14,979 nt of DNA from Ignavibacteria bacterium UBA4661 (GCA_002405405.1 DHLT01000163.1:1-14979); one strand, 5' to 3'. Positions 1 through 8,398 are shown, numbered from the stretch's first letter. Numbers and translations are program-made. The notes: generated from the letters alone by a model not told the origin.

Positions 1-558
1 CGACCGGGTGTCTTTTCTGATTTTCAAAATGGCAGTACTGGCTTTCGAATTGAGGGTGCTGTCTTTGTGGATAATTTCATAAGCGAAACAACAACTCTGG
101 GCTTCGGCTTGAGTCGTACATCCCTCTTCGGGCGTGACTTGATTATTCCGGTTGTGCATCTTATCTATGTACCTTCGGCAAGTGTGTTGATTGACTGTCT
201 CTTACCCGGTCGTGCTGACTTCTGGTATTATCCTAGCAAAACATGGGAACTTGGCGTGAACTTCTCGTTTGGCGGAACATTATACGAAACAGGACAACGA
301 GCGGGAGGAACATTTGCAAGTGCTGATCGTTTTGCATTCGCGCAATTAACCGGCGGTCCTGTTGTGCGGTACAATCTCCTCGACAAAACATATCGCTCAT
401 TGGAAGCCGGTATGACGTTGACACGCAGAGCCGAATTAACCAACTCTTCCATAGTGAGTGGCACACGGTTATTGGGTGTAGAGACACCGGCTCCGGTACA
501 AGCATTCAATCCACAAAATGCGGTGTTTGTTCGTGCAGGGATGCAGATCATGTTCTAA
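1..558 (+). CDS. Probable outer-membrane beta-barrel protein, C-terminal part (5' end outside window)
   Basis: The frame is open from base 1 to the TAA at 556-558, giving 185 residues; a GTG at 67 lies inside it and there is no reason to take it as the start, so the gene begins upstream of the window. The protein is rich in short alternating polar/hydrophobic stretches with aromatic residues and glycines (for example WELGVNFSFGGTLY), as in transmembrane beta strands, and it ends in a hydrophobic strand closing with Phe (VRAGMQIMF), the usual end of an outer-membrane barrel. It may belong to a DUF6268-like barrel family, but that is a guess from general character, not from a motif. No function can be assigned. 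A strong terminator follows 31 bases downstream. Confidence 0.7.
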   Translation, partial: RPGVFSDFQNGSTGFRIEGAVFVDNFISETTTLGFGLSRTSLFGRDLIIPVVHLIYVPSASVLIDCLLPGRADFWYYPSKTWELGVNFSFGGTLYETGQRAGGTFASADRFAFAQLTGGPVVRYNLLDKTYRSLEAGMTLTRRAELTNSSIVSGTRLLGVETPAPVQAFNPQNAVFVRAGMQIMF

Positions 559-588
559 CACTATCTCGCTACTTCTCTAGAGGAGAAC

Positions 589-617
589 AAAAGGGTAATC
601 GCTATGATTACCCTTTT
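589..617. terminator. Bidirectional intrinsic terminator
   Basis: A perfect 12-bp stem (AAAAGGGTAATC at 589-600, GATTACCCTTTT at 606-617) closes a 5-base loop, GCTAT. On the plus strand it runs into a T-rich tail (613-625), and on the minus strand the stem ends in TTTT followed by GTTCTCC. It sits between the tail-to-tail barrel gene (ending 558) and YgfZ-like gene (ending 632), so it can end both transcripts. Confidence 0.88.
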
Positions 618-631
618 TCTTTTTGCCTGCC

Positions 632-1618
632 TTACACGACGAAAGGTAATTTTACCATACGCAATGAGTACGAAGAAACATCATGATAAGCTGTAATTTC
701 TACATCCGGATTAGCAAATGCGCTACGGATATAACCAAGTGCAATGTAGCGTTGCAAAGTCGGTGAATAGCATGAAGATGTAATGGAACCAATGATATTG
801 TTGCCATCGCGAAATTCTGCACCAATGGGCAGAGCGGTTTCTGATTCAAAACCCATCAGTCGTACTTTAACTTTGTTATAGGTATCTAATCGTGCAATGA
901 CCTCTTGTCCGATATAACATCCTTTTTTGAAATCAACTAAGCCCACCAGCTGAGCTTCAAGCGGATTATGTTCTTCCGTCCACTCATGCCCTATTTTTCC
1001 TATTCCTGCTTCTATACGTAGCACTTCATATTCGCCTTCATGAATTTCTGCAATACTCGTCAATCAACGTAACCCTTGAATAATATTCTCTGCTTTGTCG
1101 TGAGCACACATCACCAAAAAGTTTTGCTCGACAAATTGATGCAATTTGATAATAGTACAATCTACCCCAAAAAGTGTTCGTTGATTGGATGAAAAATATG
1201 GCAGATCGGCATGATTTTCCCCTGTGAGATCCTGCAAGAGCAAGGCACTCTGCGGACCAAACACACGAAATGATGCAAAGTTTTGCGAAATATCACGCAC
1301 TTTGACATCATCCATCACGATATACTTTTTGAACCATGCTTGGACAGCTGTAGCCGTTGTATCAGTCAAGTGTAGAATAATACTTTCGGCTTCCACCGAC
1401 ACGACAGCAACATCGATAATACGTGCCTTTTCCGTTAGCAAGACTGTTTGCGTTCCCTGACCAACCTGCAAATGATTGACCTTATTTGTTGTTAACCGAT
1501 GCAATAAATCCATACGATCAGTACCAACCAAAGCCACTTTGGCAGTATGCGAGACATTGTACCATCCACAAACAGTGTGGGCAAGTGTGTAGGCATTTTC
1601 GCGAAAAACCACATCCAT
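632..1618 (-). pseudogene. ygfZ: YgfZ/GcvT-family folate-binding protein, interrupted by an in-frame UGA
   Basis: Two adjacent segments in the same frame together make one YgfZ-like protein of about 328 codons, a normal family length. The first (1618-1064, 184 residues) has the GcvT-type N-terminal domain (LLHRLTTNKVNHLQVGQGTQ). The second (1063-632, 143 residues) carries the family signature KGCYIGQEVIARLD preceded by LRIEAGI. YgfZ proteins bind folate and support repair or maturation of some Fe-S enzymes. They are separated only by a TGA at 1066-1064, followed at once by a TTG codon. The stop falls in a linker ahead of LRIEAGI that is variable in the family, not in a core motif. An AAGGG lies 9 bases before the TTG, so restart and production of two chains is possible. 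Other readings are a true nonsense mutation or a sequencing error. No frameshift is present. Family identity is secure; whether a working protein is made is not. Confidence 0.8.
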
Positions 1619-1648
1619 GAAAACTTAATCCCCTGAAAAAAATACAGA

Positions 1649-1742
1649 ATAAGCTACTGCGTAACTGTAAACAACAATGAACCCAATAGCATGAAAAAAG
1701 TAAGTCCCAATATTGGATAAGCTACAGTTTTTAGCTTATTAT
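1649..1742 (+). promoter_or_regulatory. Inverted repeat and promoter-like boxes upstream of the hydrolase
   Basis: ATAAGCTA (1717-1724) and its exact reverse complement TAGCTTAT (1732-1739) form an 8-bp inverted repeat with a 7-base centre; a third direct copy of ATAAGCTA stands at 1649-1656. A TTGGAT (1713-1718) and a TATTAT (1737-1742) flank or overlap the repeat at 18-base spacing and resemble sigma-70 -35 and -10 boxes. The region lies between divergent genes, so it could serve either. No coding frame is evident between 1619 and 1916. Operator function is inferred from arrangement only. Confidence 0.3.
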
Positions 1743-1916
1743 ACCAACGATAATTCAACTCTCCAAAGTGAAGTTCCACAATCGGTCAGATGTAGATCTT
1801 TACATCATTGGTACCATTCTTAGAGTGAAATTACCGAATTCTCAAGTGTGTTCTTAGAGACAGTACAAAGCATCATACGTACATATTTTATTTCCAACCT
1901 TTTTACGCTGATCTCA

Positions 1917-3050
1917 ATGATAAAACTTCGATTCATCCTGATGATTGTTTGCACCCTCGTTGCAGTAAACATTCATACGCTTTTGCTTCATGGTCAGCGC
2001 ATAGCTGCCAATGTATCACGCGATTCAATCGCCGCACGACTCCGCGATCTTGGAAGAATTCATACTCCGGAAGGTATTGAGGAAGTCGAACAACTTGATG
2101 TCAATGGAAGCAAGCAATGGATATCCATCCGCGGTCTTAATCGTGCTAATCCGATATTACTTGTATTGCATGGTGGTCCGGGCAGTGCTCTGATGGGAAT
2201 GACATGGGCGTTTCAAAAGCCCTGGGATGATTTTTTTACAGTGGTCAATTGGGATCAGCGCGGCGTTGGTAAAAGTTTTTCTGCTTCTGACTCTGCACGA
2301 TTGGGTACGACATTGTCACCCGAACAACTCGCGCGCGATGCTGCTGTTATCGTCGAGCATATTCGTGCGAAATTTGGTCCTCGCAAGATAGCTGTCATGG
2401 GTTTTTCCTATGGTAGTTCTATTGGTCCGCGCCTCGTTGAGATGCATCCGGATTGGTTTTCAGTATATGTTGGAGTCGGGCAAATGAGCAATGAGAACAA
2501 TGAAAAGATTATCTACGATGAAGTCATGAAGCGTGCCCGCGCGAAAAATAACACAACGGTCATACGCCAACTTGATTCCATCGCACCATATCCTCCCACA
2601 AATCGCCGACCCAATTATCGCGAACTGAACATGATCCGCAGATATACAGCTCTTTTCGATGGTAATTGGTATGGGAAAAACAATCTCAATCTTTACTACG
2701 CACTACCTGCATGGGGACCGGACTATTCGATTGAGGAAGCTTCAAATGTCGGACCAGCCATGGCTTGGATGGGTCGTCATCTCGTCGACGGTGCGAATGG
2801 CGAACGTCCATACATCATTGAGAAGTTCCAAATACCGGTTATTATCCTAGGTGGACGTTATGATTTGATGACAACGTATGCCGGTGCGCGTGCATGGTTT
2901 GATAAAATCACTGCTCCCAAAAAGGAGTTTATTACTTTCGAACGCAGTGCACACTTCCTCATGTTTGAAGAACCCGGACGATTCCTTACGACACTTGTTC
3001 ATACCGTACTTCCACTTGCAGGGGGGCAAGCAATCTTTGAGCAACGATAG
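1917..3050 (+). CDS. Exported alpha/beta hydrolase, peptidase S33 (proline iminopeptidase-like) family
   Basis: From the ATG at 1917 the protein has 377 residues. It opens with a basic and hydrophobic signal segment (MIKLRFILMIVCTLV, residues 1-26), so it is probably exported or membrane-anchored. The alpha/beta hydrolase landmarks are in the expected order: HGGPGS (85-90, oxyanion region typical of S33), WDQRGVGKS (about 112-120), nucleophile Ser164 in GFSYGS, Asp316 in GGRYD and His346 in SAHF. S33 enzymes release N-terminal proline or other residues from peptides, but many relatives act on other amides or esters, so the substrate is open. A GTG at 1848 in the same frame would add 23 residues ahead of the signal segment; I prefer 1917 because it puts the signal at the N terminus. 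Neither start has a clear ribosome site. The next gene starts 361 bases later. Confidence 0.85.
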   Translation: MIKLRFILMIVCTLVAVNIHTLLLHGQRIAANVSRDSIAARLRDLGRIHTPEGIEEVEQLDVNGSKQWISIRGLNRANPILLVLHGGPGSALMGMTWAFQKPWDDFFTVVNWDQRGVGKSFSASDSARLGTTLSPEQLARDAAVIVEHIRAKFGPRKIAVMGFSYGSSIGPRLVEMHPDWFSVYVGVGQMSNENNEKIIYDEVMKRARAKNNTTVIRQLDSIAPYPPTNRRPNYRELNMIRRYTALFDGNWYGKNNLNLYYALPAWGPDYSIEEASNVGPAMAWMGRHLVDGANGERPYIIEKFQIPVIILGGRYDLMTTYAGARAWFDKITAPKKEFITFERSAHFLMFEEPGRFLTTLVHTVLPLAGGQAIFEQR

Positions 3051-3411
3051 AAAACATGATAACAAACGCTTTGTTCAAGCATACAAGACTCTCAGTCCGT
3101 AATAATTGTCATAGTTATATAGCACAGCGACATCTTCACGTTTTTTACGCAACCACTGTAGAAATAGTTGTCACACAATGCTCTTCAGTATCCTTTGTTG
3201 ATAAGGAATAATGACGACCACCTCAAACTTGACGAACAAGTATCCTTGTTCTCTAGAAAATGAAGTGGATAGCTCTTCTGTATTTTGAATACAAATCCGA
3301 GACATGCACTTCTCGCTTTTCTTTCATATTACATCCTGTAATAAGCGCGAAACAATCGCTATTTTGGATAGTCAGTTGAAATTTTCTTCTCGTTTTTATA
3401 CTGCACGCGCT
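3051..3411. other. Intergenic region with palindromes, no gene seen
   Basis: No convincing coding frame or RNA gene. It contains three perfect short inverted repeats: AACAAA-cgc-TTTGTT (3061-3075), GAACAAG-tatc-CTTGTTC (3234-3251) and TGTATT-ttg-AATACA (3279-3293), plus a direct repeat AGTATCCTT at 3187-3195 and 3239-3247. The first may be a weak transcript end for the hydrolase, though no T-run follows. An in-frame ATG at 3304 would extend the next gene into this region by 36 residues. Confidence 0.5.
3229..3257 (+). promoter_or_regulatory. Candidate promoter with a palindromic operator in its spacer
   Basis: TTGACG (3229-3234) matches the -35 consensus at five of six bases and stands 17 bases before TCTAGA (3252-3257), a poor -10 (three of six). 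The spacer is almost wholly a perfect 7-bp inverted repeat with a 4-base centre (3234-3251). That layout is common for repressor or activator sites. The direction suits the acyltransferase/exporter pair downstream. The weak -10, and the fact that FCB bacteria often use other promoter motifs, keep this tentative. Confidence 0.3.
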
Positions 3412-4629
3412 ATGGCTCAATCGCAACGGTATGACTTTATTGATATGCTTCGCGGACTTTCATGCATCTTTATGATTGAAACACATGTAGTGAATGCACT
3501 CATGTTGTCCGGGTATCGATATAATCCTCTTTTCTATGTATTGAATACCATCAATGGTTTTGTTTCTATTCTTTTTCTCTTTTGTGCAGGAGCAGGTTTT
3601 TGGATTGCCTCGGAACGAAAGTTTGAAGATTATCTGCATCTGCGACAACCCTTGCTTACATATGTCAAACGACTGTTATTTATTCTGCTGGTCGCTTATT
3701 GGTTAAAAATCCCTGAGTTTTCTATTCATAAAGTTCTCTCTGCCTCACCGGAAAAAATTATTCACTTTTTTTCTTGCGATGTCCTTGACTGCATCGTTGC
3801 CTCGTCTTTCCTCTCATTAGCTCTGCTCTTGTGTGTACGAAATTTGACCATGCTACGATGGCTGTACACGATACTTGCCTTGGTCATTTTTTTCGGATCG
3901 CAGTTTGTTGCCCACATCAATTTGACACAGGGTTTGCCGATATGGCTTGGGGGATTCGTTGCACAGCGTCCTGACTCTGCATTTGGCTTGATTCCATGGT
4001 CGGGATACTTCTTCTCAGGCATTGCATTAACAGCGTGGTTCTTTCATGCACATAACAAGCATCTCTTTGCACGGCGTACAGTTGTTGTCAGTGCAATTGC
4101 ACTCGTCATCATTTTTGGTGACTTATGGTTGGATATTATTCCCGCTATGACACACCATGGCAATTGGTGGTATTGGTCACCCCTACATTTTGGTTTTCGC
4201 ATTGCAGTAGTTGCCTTATTGTTTTGTGGATTATTTCTTTCTGAAGAAACTCTAAAAACCTCGCAGTGGCTTTCTTCCGCAAGCAGTCTCGTTAAAACAA
4301 TTGGTCAAGAATCACTGTTTGTTTATGTCTTCCATTTGATGATTGTTTATGGTTCAGTCGTCAATCTTGGCATCGCATTTTTTGTTGGACCGAATCTTGA
4401 TCCAATACCTGTTGCCCTGCTGACCGTCATTATCATCGGCTTGACAACTTACTGCACGCAATTATGGTTTACGGGTAAGCGTGCTCAGACTAATCACCCT
4501 AAACGTTTAGTTACATTATCCCTCGCTCTCTTCTTTACAATTTTTTTCATCATACCTAAACCCATCGTGGAAAAAGCAGAACTGTGGTTAAAAACGAATT
4601 TTCCACAGTCTTTTCAACCCAAACAGTAG
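3412..4629 (+). CDS. Multi-pass membrane acyltransferase-like protein (HGSNAT/DUF1624 or acyltransferase-3 type)
   Basis: The 405-residue protein from the ATG at 3412 is almost entirely hydrophobic helices, about ten by eye. It begins with RYDFIDMLRGLSCIFMIETH (residues 6-25), matching the R-x(4)-D-x-x-RG...H start of membrane acyltransferases, and has IGQESLFVYVFHLMIVYG near residues 300-320, typical of the DUF1624/HGSNAT catalytic family. Such proteins move acyl groups across the membrane onto sugars or other envelope components; the acceptor here is unknown. An in-frame ATG at 3304 would add 36 polar residues; I prefer 3412 because family members start just before the R..D..RG motif. The ABC exporter begins 44 bases after the stop, so the two are probably co-transcribed and may act on the same envelope molecule. 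Confidence 0.7.
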   Translation: MAQSQRYDFIDMLRGLSCIFMIETHVVNALMLSGYRYNPLFYVLNTINGFVSILFLFCAGAGFWIASERKFEDYLHLRQPLLTYVKRLLFILLVAYWLKIPEFSIHKVLSASPEKIIHFFSCDVLDCIVASSFLSLALLLCVRNLTMLRWLYTILALVIFFGSQFVAHINLTQGLPIWLGGFVAQRPDSAFGLIPWSGYFFSGIALTAWFFHAHNKHLFARRTVVVSAIALVIIFGDLWLDIIPAMTHHGNWWYWSPLHFGFRIAVVALLFCGLFLSEETLKTSQWLSSASSLVKTIGQESLFVYVFHLMIVYGSVVNLGIAFFVGPNLDPIPVALLTVIIIGLTTYCTQLWFTGKRAQTNHPKRLVTLSLALFFTIFFIIPKPIVEKAELWLKTNFPQSFQPKQ

Positions 4630-4673
4630 GAACATCGATTCTTATCAGATATCCTTTTATTGATACTTATTTT

Positions 4674-6482
4674 ATGGCAAAACATCGAAATCGTACTGAT
4701 GATAAAGACATTCCCAAACTCAATGCTCAGCAAAGCAAGGAGCAGTTGCAGTTTCTTGTGCAGTTTTTACGACCATACCGTTGGCGGATCGTCATTGCAC
4801 TGACTTTGCTCATTGCCAGTAGTGGTTTTTCACTTCTGTTTCCTGCTATCATCGGCAAACTTGTCGATGTTGTAACAAACCCTCTGTACAATGAATTTAC
4901 CATCGAACAAATTGCGAGTGCCTTGGTAGGTGTTTTGGTGATTCAATCAGGTGTACGCTTCTATACGTCAACAACATTAGCAAGTATTACAGAACGTACT
5001 TTGGGCGATTTGAGAAGCGACTTATTTGGTCGAATCATTCGATTGCCCATGCGCTTTTTTGCCGAACGAAGAGTTGGCGAGTTGGCTTCTCGCCTATCGT
5101 CTGATTTGCAGCTCATTCAAGAAACATTCACATTTACTTTTTTGGAATTGCTACGCCAGTGTGTCTTTCTGATCGGTGGGATTGTCTTTATTGCATCGCA
5201 CAGCTTGAAACTCACGGGCATGATTCTGCTTGTTGTCCCGGTCATGGTTGTTATCGGCATTTCGTTCGCTAAAGTCATTCGTAAATACTCAACGCAAGCA
5301 CAAGATGCATTGGCACAAGCCGCAACCATTGTTGAAGAATCACTGCAAGCAATTGCCAGTGTGAAATCTTATGTCAATGAAGCCCATGAAACTGAACGCT
5401 ACCAATCATCAATCCGTACAACAGTTGAGGTTGGGATCAAAGGTGCAAAAATCCGTAGTGGTTTTGTATCCTTCATCATCTTTGCCGTCTTTGGTGGTAT
5501 TGCGGCAGTAGTATGGTATGGCGGCAGTTTGGTGCGTGAAGGTGTCATGAGTATTGGCGCACTGACATCATTCATGATTTATGTTTTTTTTGTTGCCGGC
5601 GCATTCGGCAGTTTTGCAGAGTTATTCGGTCAGATTCAACGTACACTTGGTGCTTCAGTGCGTGTTCGTGAATTGCTCAATGAAGTTCCTGAAACTGATC
5701 GTATAAGCCATAAACACACTACCCATCCATCGATACGTCGCCTTCATTCCCTTACAGCACATAATCTGAGTTTTACGTATCCAAATACAGAAAAACCAAC
5801 ATTGCATGATGTCAATTTTACCATTGCTAATGGTCAGCGTGTTGCGTTTGTGGGTGAAAGCGGTGCGGGTAAGAGTACAACTGCAGCGTTATTACAACGA
5901 TTCTATGAACCGACTGCGGGAACACTGCTTTTTGATGGCATTGACAGTACAACATTATCTCTTGAAGAAGTCCGAACCAATGTAGGTATTGTTCCACAAG
6001 ATATTGTCCTTTTTGGTGGAACGATTGCTGAAAATATTCGCTATGGCAAGCTTGATGCAACAGATGAAGAACTGTGGGAAGCCGCACGTCTTGCCAATGC
6101 GCAAGGCTTTATCGAACAATACCCCGACAAACTTCAAACAATCGTTGGAGAACGTGGTATTAAGCTCAGTGGCGGACAACGTCAGCGAATTGCGATTGCT
6201 CGTGCTATCCTCAAGAATCCCCCCATCCTCATTCTTGACGAAGCGACGAGTTCTCTCGATTCTGAAACAGAGTTTCTCATTCAACAAGCAATGGAAACAC
6301 TCATGCAGGGTCGAACGACTATCATTATTGCGCACCGCCTCTCAACGATTCGTCGATGCGACTCAATTTTTGTTTTTCATCGAGGCAGTATTGTTGAAAC
6401 AGGTAACCACGAGAATCTGATTGCACAACCTGAAAGCATTTATGCTCGGCTCTGTGCCTTACAATTTGGGCAAGAGCGATAA
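4674..6482 (+). CDS. ABC half-transporter, MsbA/multidrug-exporter type (fused membrane and ATPase domains)
   Basis: The 602-residue protein has the standard exporter layout. An N-terminal membrane domain with about six helices starts with RPYRWRIVIALTLL near residue 40. The ATPase domain has Walker A GESGAGKS (394-401), signature LSGGQ (498-502), Walker B ILILDE with Asp522 and catalytic Glu523, and the H-loop His554 in IAHRLST. All ATPase residues are intact, so it should work as a homodimer (or heterodimer) exporting a lipid, drug or peptide; substrate cannot be read from sequence. A start at 4584 is open in frame but would overlap the upstream gene by 46 bases and adds no family-like residues, so 4674 is chosen. 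There is no Shine-Dalgarno. The converging GWxTD gene ends only 21 bases away, with no obvious terminator between. Confidence 0.92.
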   Translation: MAKHRNRTDDKDIPKLNAQQSKEQLQFLVQFLRPYRWRIVIALTLLIASSGFSLLFPAIIGKLVDVVTNPLYNEFTIEQIASALVGVLVIQSGVRFYTSTTLASITERTLGDLRSDLFGRIIRLPMRFFAERRVGELASRLSSDLQLIQETFTFTFLELLRQCVFLIGGIVFIASHSLKLTGMILLVVPVMVVIGISFAKVIRKYSTQAQDALAQAATIVEESLQAIASVKSYVNEAHETERYQSSIRTTVEVGIKGAKIRSGFVSFIIFAVFGGIAAVVWYGGSLVREGVMSIGALTSFMIYVFFVAGAFGSFAELFGQIQRTLGASVRVRELLNEVPETDRISHKHTTHPSIRRLHSLTAHNLSFTYPNTEKPTLHDVNFTIANGQRVAFVGESGAGKSTTAALLQRFYEPTAGTLLFDGIDSTTLSLEEVRTNVGIVPQDIVLFGGTIAENIRYGKLDATDEELWEAARLANAQGFIEQYPDKLQTIVGERGIKLSGGQRQRIAIARAILKNPPILILDEATSSLDSETEFLIQQAMETLMQGRTTIIIAHRLSTIRRCDSIFVFHRGSIVETGNHENLIAQPESIYARLCALQFGQER

Positions 6483-6503
6483 GCTTTGCTGTGTTACTCG
6501 CAT

Positions 6504-7931
6504 TTACTCTCTATTCTCAGGAACAGAGTCTTGAACATTTTTCAATACCAAGGCACCTGAATTTCCTGACTCAAAAATAAATTCTTTAAAAACACGGTCT
6601 GTATATCGCCATACTTCACGACGCACATTGTTAGGTAAAATGCGGCTCTCAACGGATGACGGCTTGCCATTTAGGATATAGACGCGACCACGATCGGTAC
6701 GTGCGCCATCTGCGACACCTACACCGGCAAATGCAAAATAAGCGTAGTCAGCACGAGCAAAATATTCCGACATATCCTCGTTGAATGCCGTTTCAGGTGT
6801 AGGATCGCGTTGTGCCCAGTATGTTTCAAACTTTTTACGCGCGTCAACTGTTCCGCCTGCAATCATCTCGCGCGTTGCCGCATCATTCAGTAAATATCGC
6901 ATAAGACCTAAACTGTAGTCCAAATCACGCAATGATAATGGCTTAGTCGACCACTGTACAACAAACTTACTACGCAGAGTATCACCAAACTGACTAACCG
7001 CAAGCAAGCGATAATTCCCCTCTTGGCATGAAGAAGCATCAAAATCAAGAAGACCAATCATGTTACTGCCGCCTTGCTCAAGAAGCACAGTGTTAGGTTC
7101 GCCGCTTCGAGAAGCTGATTGTACAACGAGATGCTTTTCTTCTACCATCATTGATCCGACGATACCTCCGCCGCTTTGCACATAACTTGCTTCATCTTTA
7201 ACAGTATCGGGGTATATAGTATAATTCCATTCTCCGGATTGATACATGCTTGGCAAGAAACACAATAAGCGTGCATGTGAACCAAAGCTTACAGTATCAT
7301 TGAGCATTGTTCCTTGCTGAAAAGCAAAAGCTTTTCCTGACTTAGCATCATAGGTGGACTGTTTATCCGAGAAAGCAAGAATACTGATTGTAGAATCTCC
7401 CGATAATATACGTTTGGTCAGGTAACGATAGCGCGTTGTTTTAAGACGATTTGTTGCTTTCGAAATGTCAACAACAAGAGCAACACTCGAGCTTGGCAAT
7501 GAAAACGAGCGAATGCCAACATAAAAATTTCGCTTAGAACGAGCTTTGTCCAGACTGGCAATAAAAACTGTGTCGACTATTTGTTGCGTTTGATATGTGA
7601 TACCATCTTTTCCAACCACTTCAAGAGTAATAGTCAGTGGTGCCATGAGATCATCACTTTTCATACCTGCTTTTGCCGGTACACGCGTAAAGAAAAGCAT
7701 ATCATAGCGAATACGATATTGTACGACCGCAAGTAAAGAATCATCATTGGTTGTTTTCGTCAAACTAACATTGGAGGTAAATGGCAAAGTAAACTCATTC
7801 GTAAAAAGGGAACGAGTTTGTCCGGCATCTTGTGCATATAGCCTGTTGAATACAGCACATAAAAGCATACCTATAACAAACAACAGCACAAGGCGACTAC
7901 CATGACGATTATTCATACAATTCGGACTCAT
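6504..7931 (-). CDS. Secreted GWxTD-domain protein with a variant motif
   Basis: This 475-residue protein begins with a signal peptide (hydrophobic core LVLLFVIGMLLCAVF, likely cut after LYA at residue 33), so it is exported. A central beta-rich region (about 40-320) is not recognised. The C-terminal part, about 330-470, matches the GWxTD domain: FETYWAQRDPTPETAFNE, then DGARTDRGRVYILNGKP (408-424) and EVWRYTDRVFKEFIFE. The name-giving Gly-Trp-x-Thr-Asp is Gly409-Ala410-Arg411-Thr412-Asp413 here, so the tryptophan is replaced while the flanking DRGRVYI.GKP is kept. The family's function is unknown. The ATG overlaps the ruvX stop as ATGA, so translation is probably coupled. A second ATG at codon 6 is an alternative start that keeps the signal peptide. 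Confidence 0.85.
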   Translation of the reverse strand: MSPNCMNNRHGSRLVLLFVIGMLLCAVFNRLYAQDAGQTRSLFTNEFTLPFTSNVSLTKTTNDDSLLAVVQYRIRYDMLFFTRVPAKAGMKSDDLMAPLTITLEVVGKDGITYQTQQIVDTVFIASLDKARSKRNFYVGIRSFSLPSSSVALVVDISKATNRLKTTRYRYLTKRILSGDSTISILAFSDKQSTYDAKSGKAFAFQQGTMLNDTVSFGSHARLLCFLPSMYQSGEWNYTIYPDTVKDEASYVQSGGGIVGSMMVEEKHLVVQSASRSGEPNTVLLEQGGSNMIGLLDFDASSCQEGNYRLLAVSQFGDTLRSKFVVQWSTKPLSLRDLDYSLGLMRYLLNDAATREMIAGGTVDARKKFETYWAQRDPTPETAFNEDMSEYFARADYAYFAFAGVGVADGARTDRGRVYILNGKPSSVESRILPNNVRREVWRYTDRVFKEFIFESGNSGALVLKNVQDSVPENRE

Positions 7932-8398
7932 AGTTGATATTCCTCAAGAAAATGTTGCAGGATAACGCAAGCGGCTATCATATCTTTAGTACCTTTTGTT
8001 TCTCGTTTTTTCTTTTTCATTCCGACACTATGCATTGCCTGAAATGCATGGCGCGTCGAGAATGATTCATCAAATCGTACAACCGCAATGCTACTATTTT
8101 TTTCGATAAGAAGCATTTCTAACCGCAAAGCAAATTCTTCCGCAAAAAGGGTCATTGCCGATGGTGTACTACGCTCCGGTATGCCCATAACGATAACAGC
8201 GACATCATTTTGTCGAGCAAGATGGACGATTGTTTCCTCTGCATGAGTATCCATCGCCAACACCTCAAGGGGCGATACGGTAATGTGTAGAGCATCGCAC
8301 AAAGCAATACCAATGCGCTTCATGCCGGGATCAACTGCCATGACCCTTTTGTAATGGGCTTTGGCACGAATATCGTCGTGTGTATGTTGTTGTGCCAT
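7928..8398 (-). CDS. ruvX: RuvX/YqgF-family Holliday-junction resolvase or pre-16S rRNA nuclease
   Basis: The 156-residue protein has an RNase H-like fold marked by VDPGMKRIGIALCD (22-35, catalytic Asp23), MGIPERS (71-77), FDESFST (109-115, Glu111) and KDMIAACVILQ (138-148, Asp139). The three acidic residues expected of the active site are all present. DESFST departs from the common DERLTT, and a very basic stretch KKKKRETKGTK (128-138) precedes the last motif. YqgF proteins in other bacteria process the 5' end of 16S rRNA or resolve branched DNA. The chosen ATG has AAGAAG just upstream; codon 20 (VMAVDPG) is a possible later start, since the first 18 residues are outside the usual family core. 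It ends in an ATGA overlap with the GWxTD gene, and follows the kinase gene by 77 bases. Confidence 0.9.
   Translation of the reverse strand: MAQQHTHDDIRAKAHYKRVMAVDPGMKRIGIALCDALHITVSPLEVLAMDTHAEETIVHLARQNDVAVIVMGIPERSTPSAMTLFAEEFALRLEMLLIEKNSSIAVVRFDESFSTRHAFQAMHSVGMKKKKRETKGTKDMIAACVILQHFLEEYQL

Noticed and set aside
1064..1066. UGA read as tryptophan by a changed genetic code
   Set aside because: UGA ends ruvX and ispF here in clean ATGA overlaps, and tryptophan is encoded by TGG throughout.
1020..1066. UGA read as selenocysteine
   Set aside because: Only a weak stem with a long unpaired loop can be drawn downstream, without bacterial SECIS loop features, and YgfZ is not a known selenoprotein family. 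Not strictly excluded.
3061..3075. Hairpin as terminator of the hydrolase gene
   Set aside because: Six A/T-rich pairs, a 3-base loop and no T-run afterwards; too weak to call.
3234..3251. Gram-positive type LexA box (GAAC...GTTC)
   Set aside because: The half-sites are 10 bases apart, not 4, and no damage-response gene is adjacent.
4584..4673. N-terminal extension of the ABC exporter
   Set aside because: It would overlap the upstream gene by 46 bases and adds residues unlike the family; the ATG at 4674 fits better.
5955..6420. Open frames on both strands within the ABC transporter gene
   Set aside because: They overlap the conserved ATPase motifs in other frames and show no family features.
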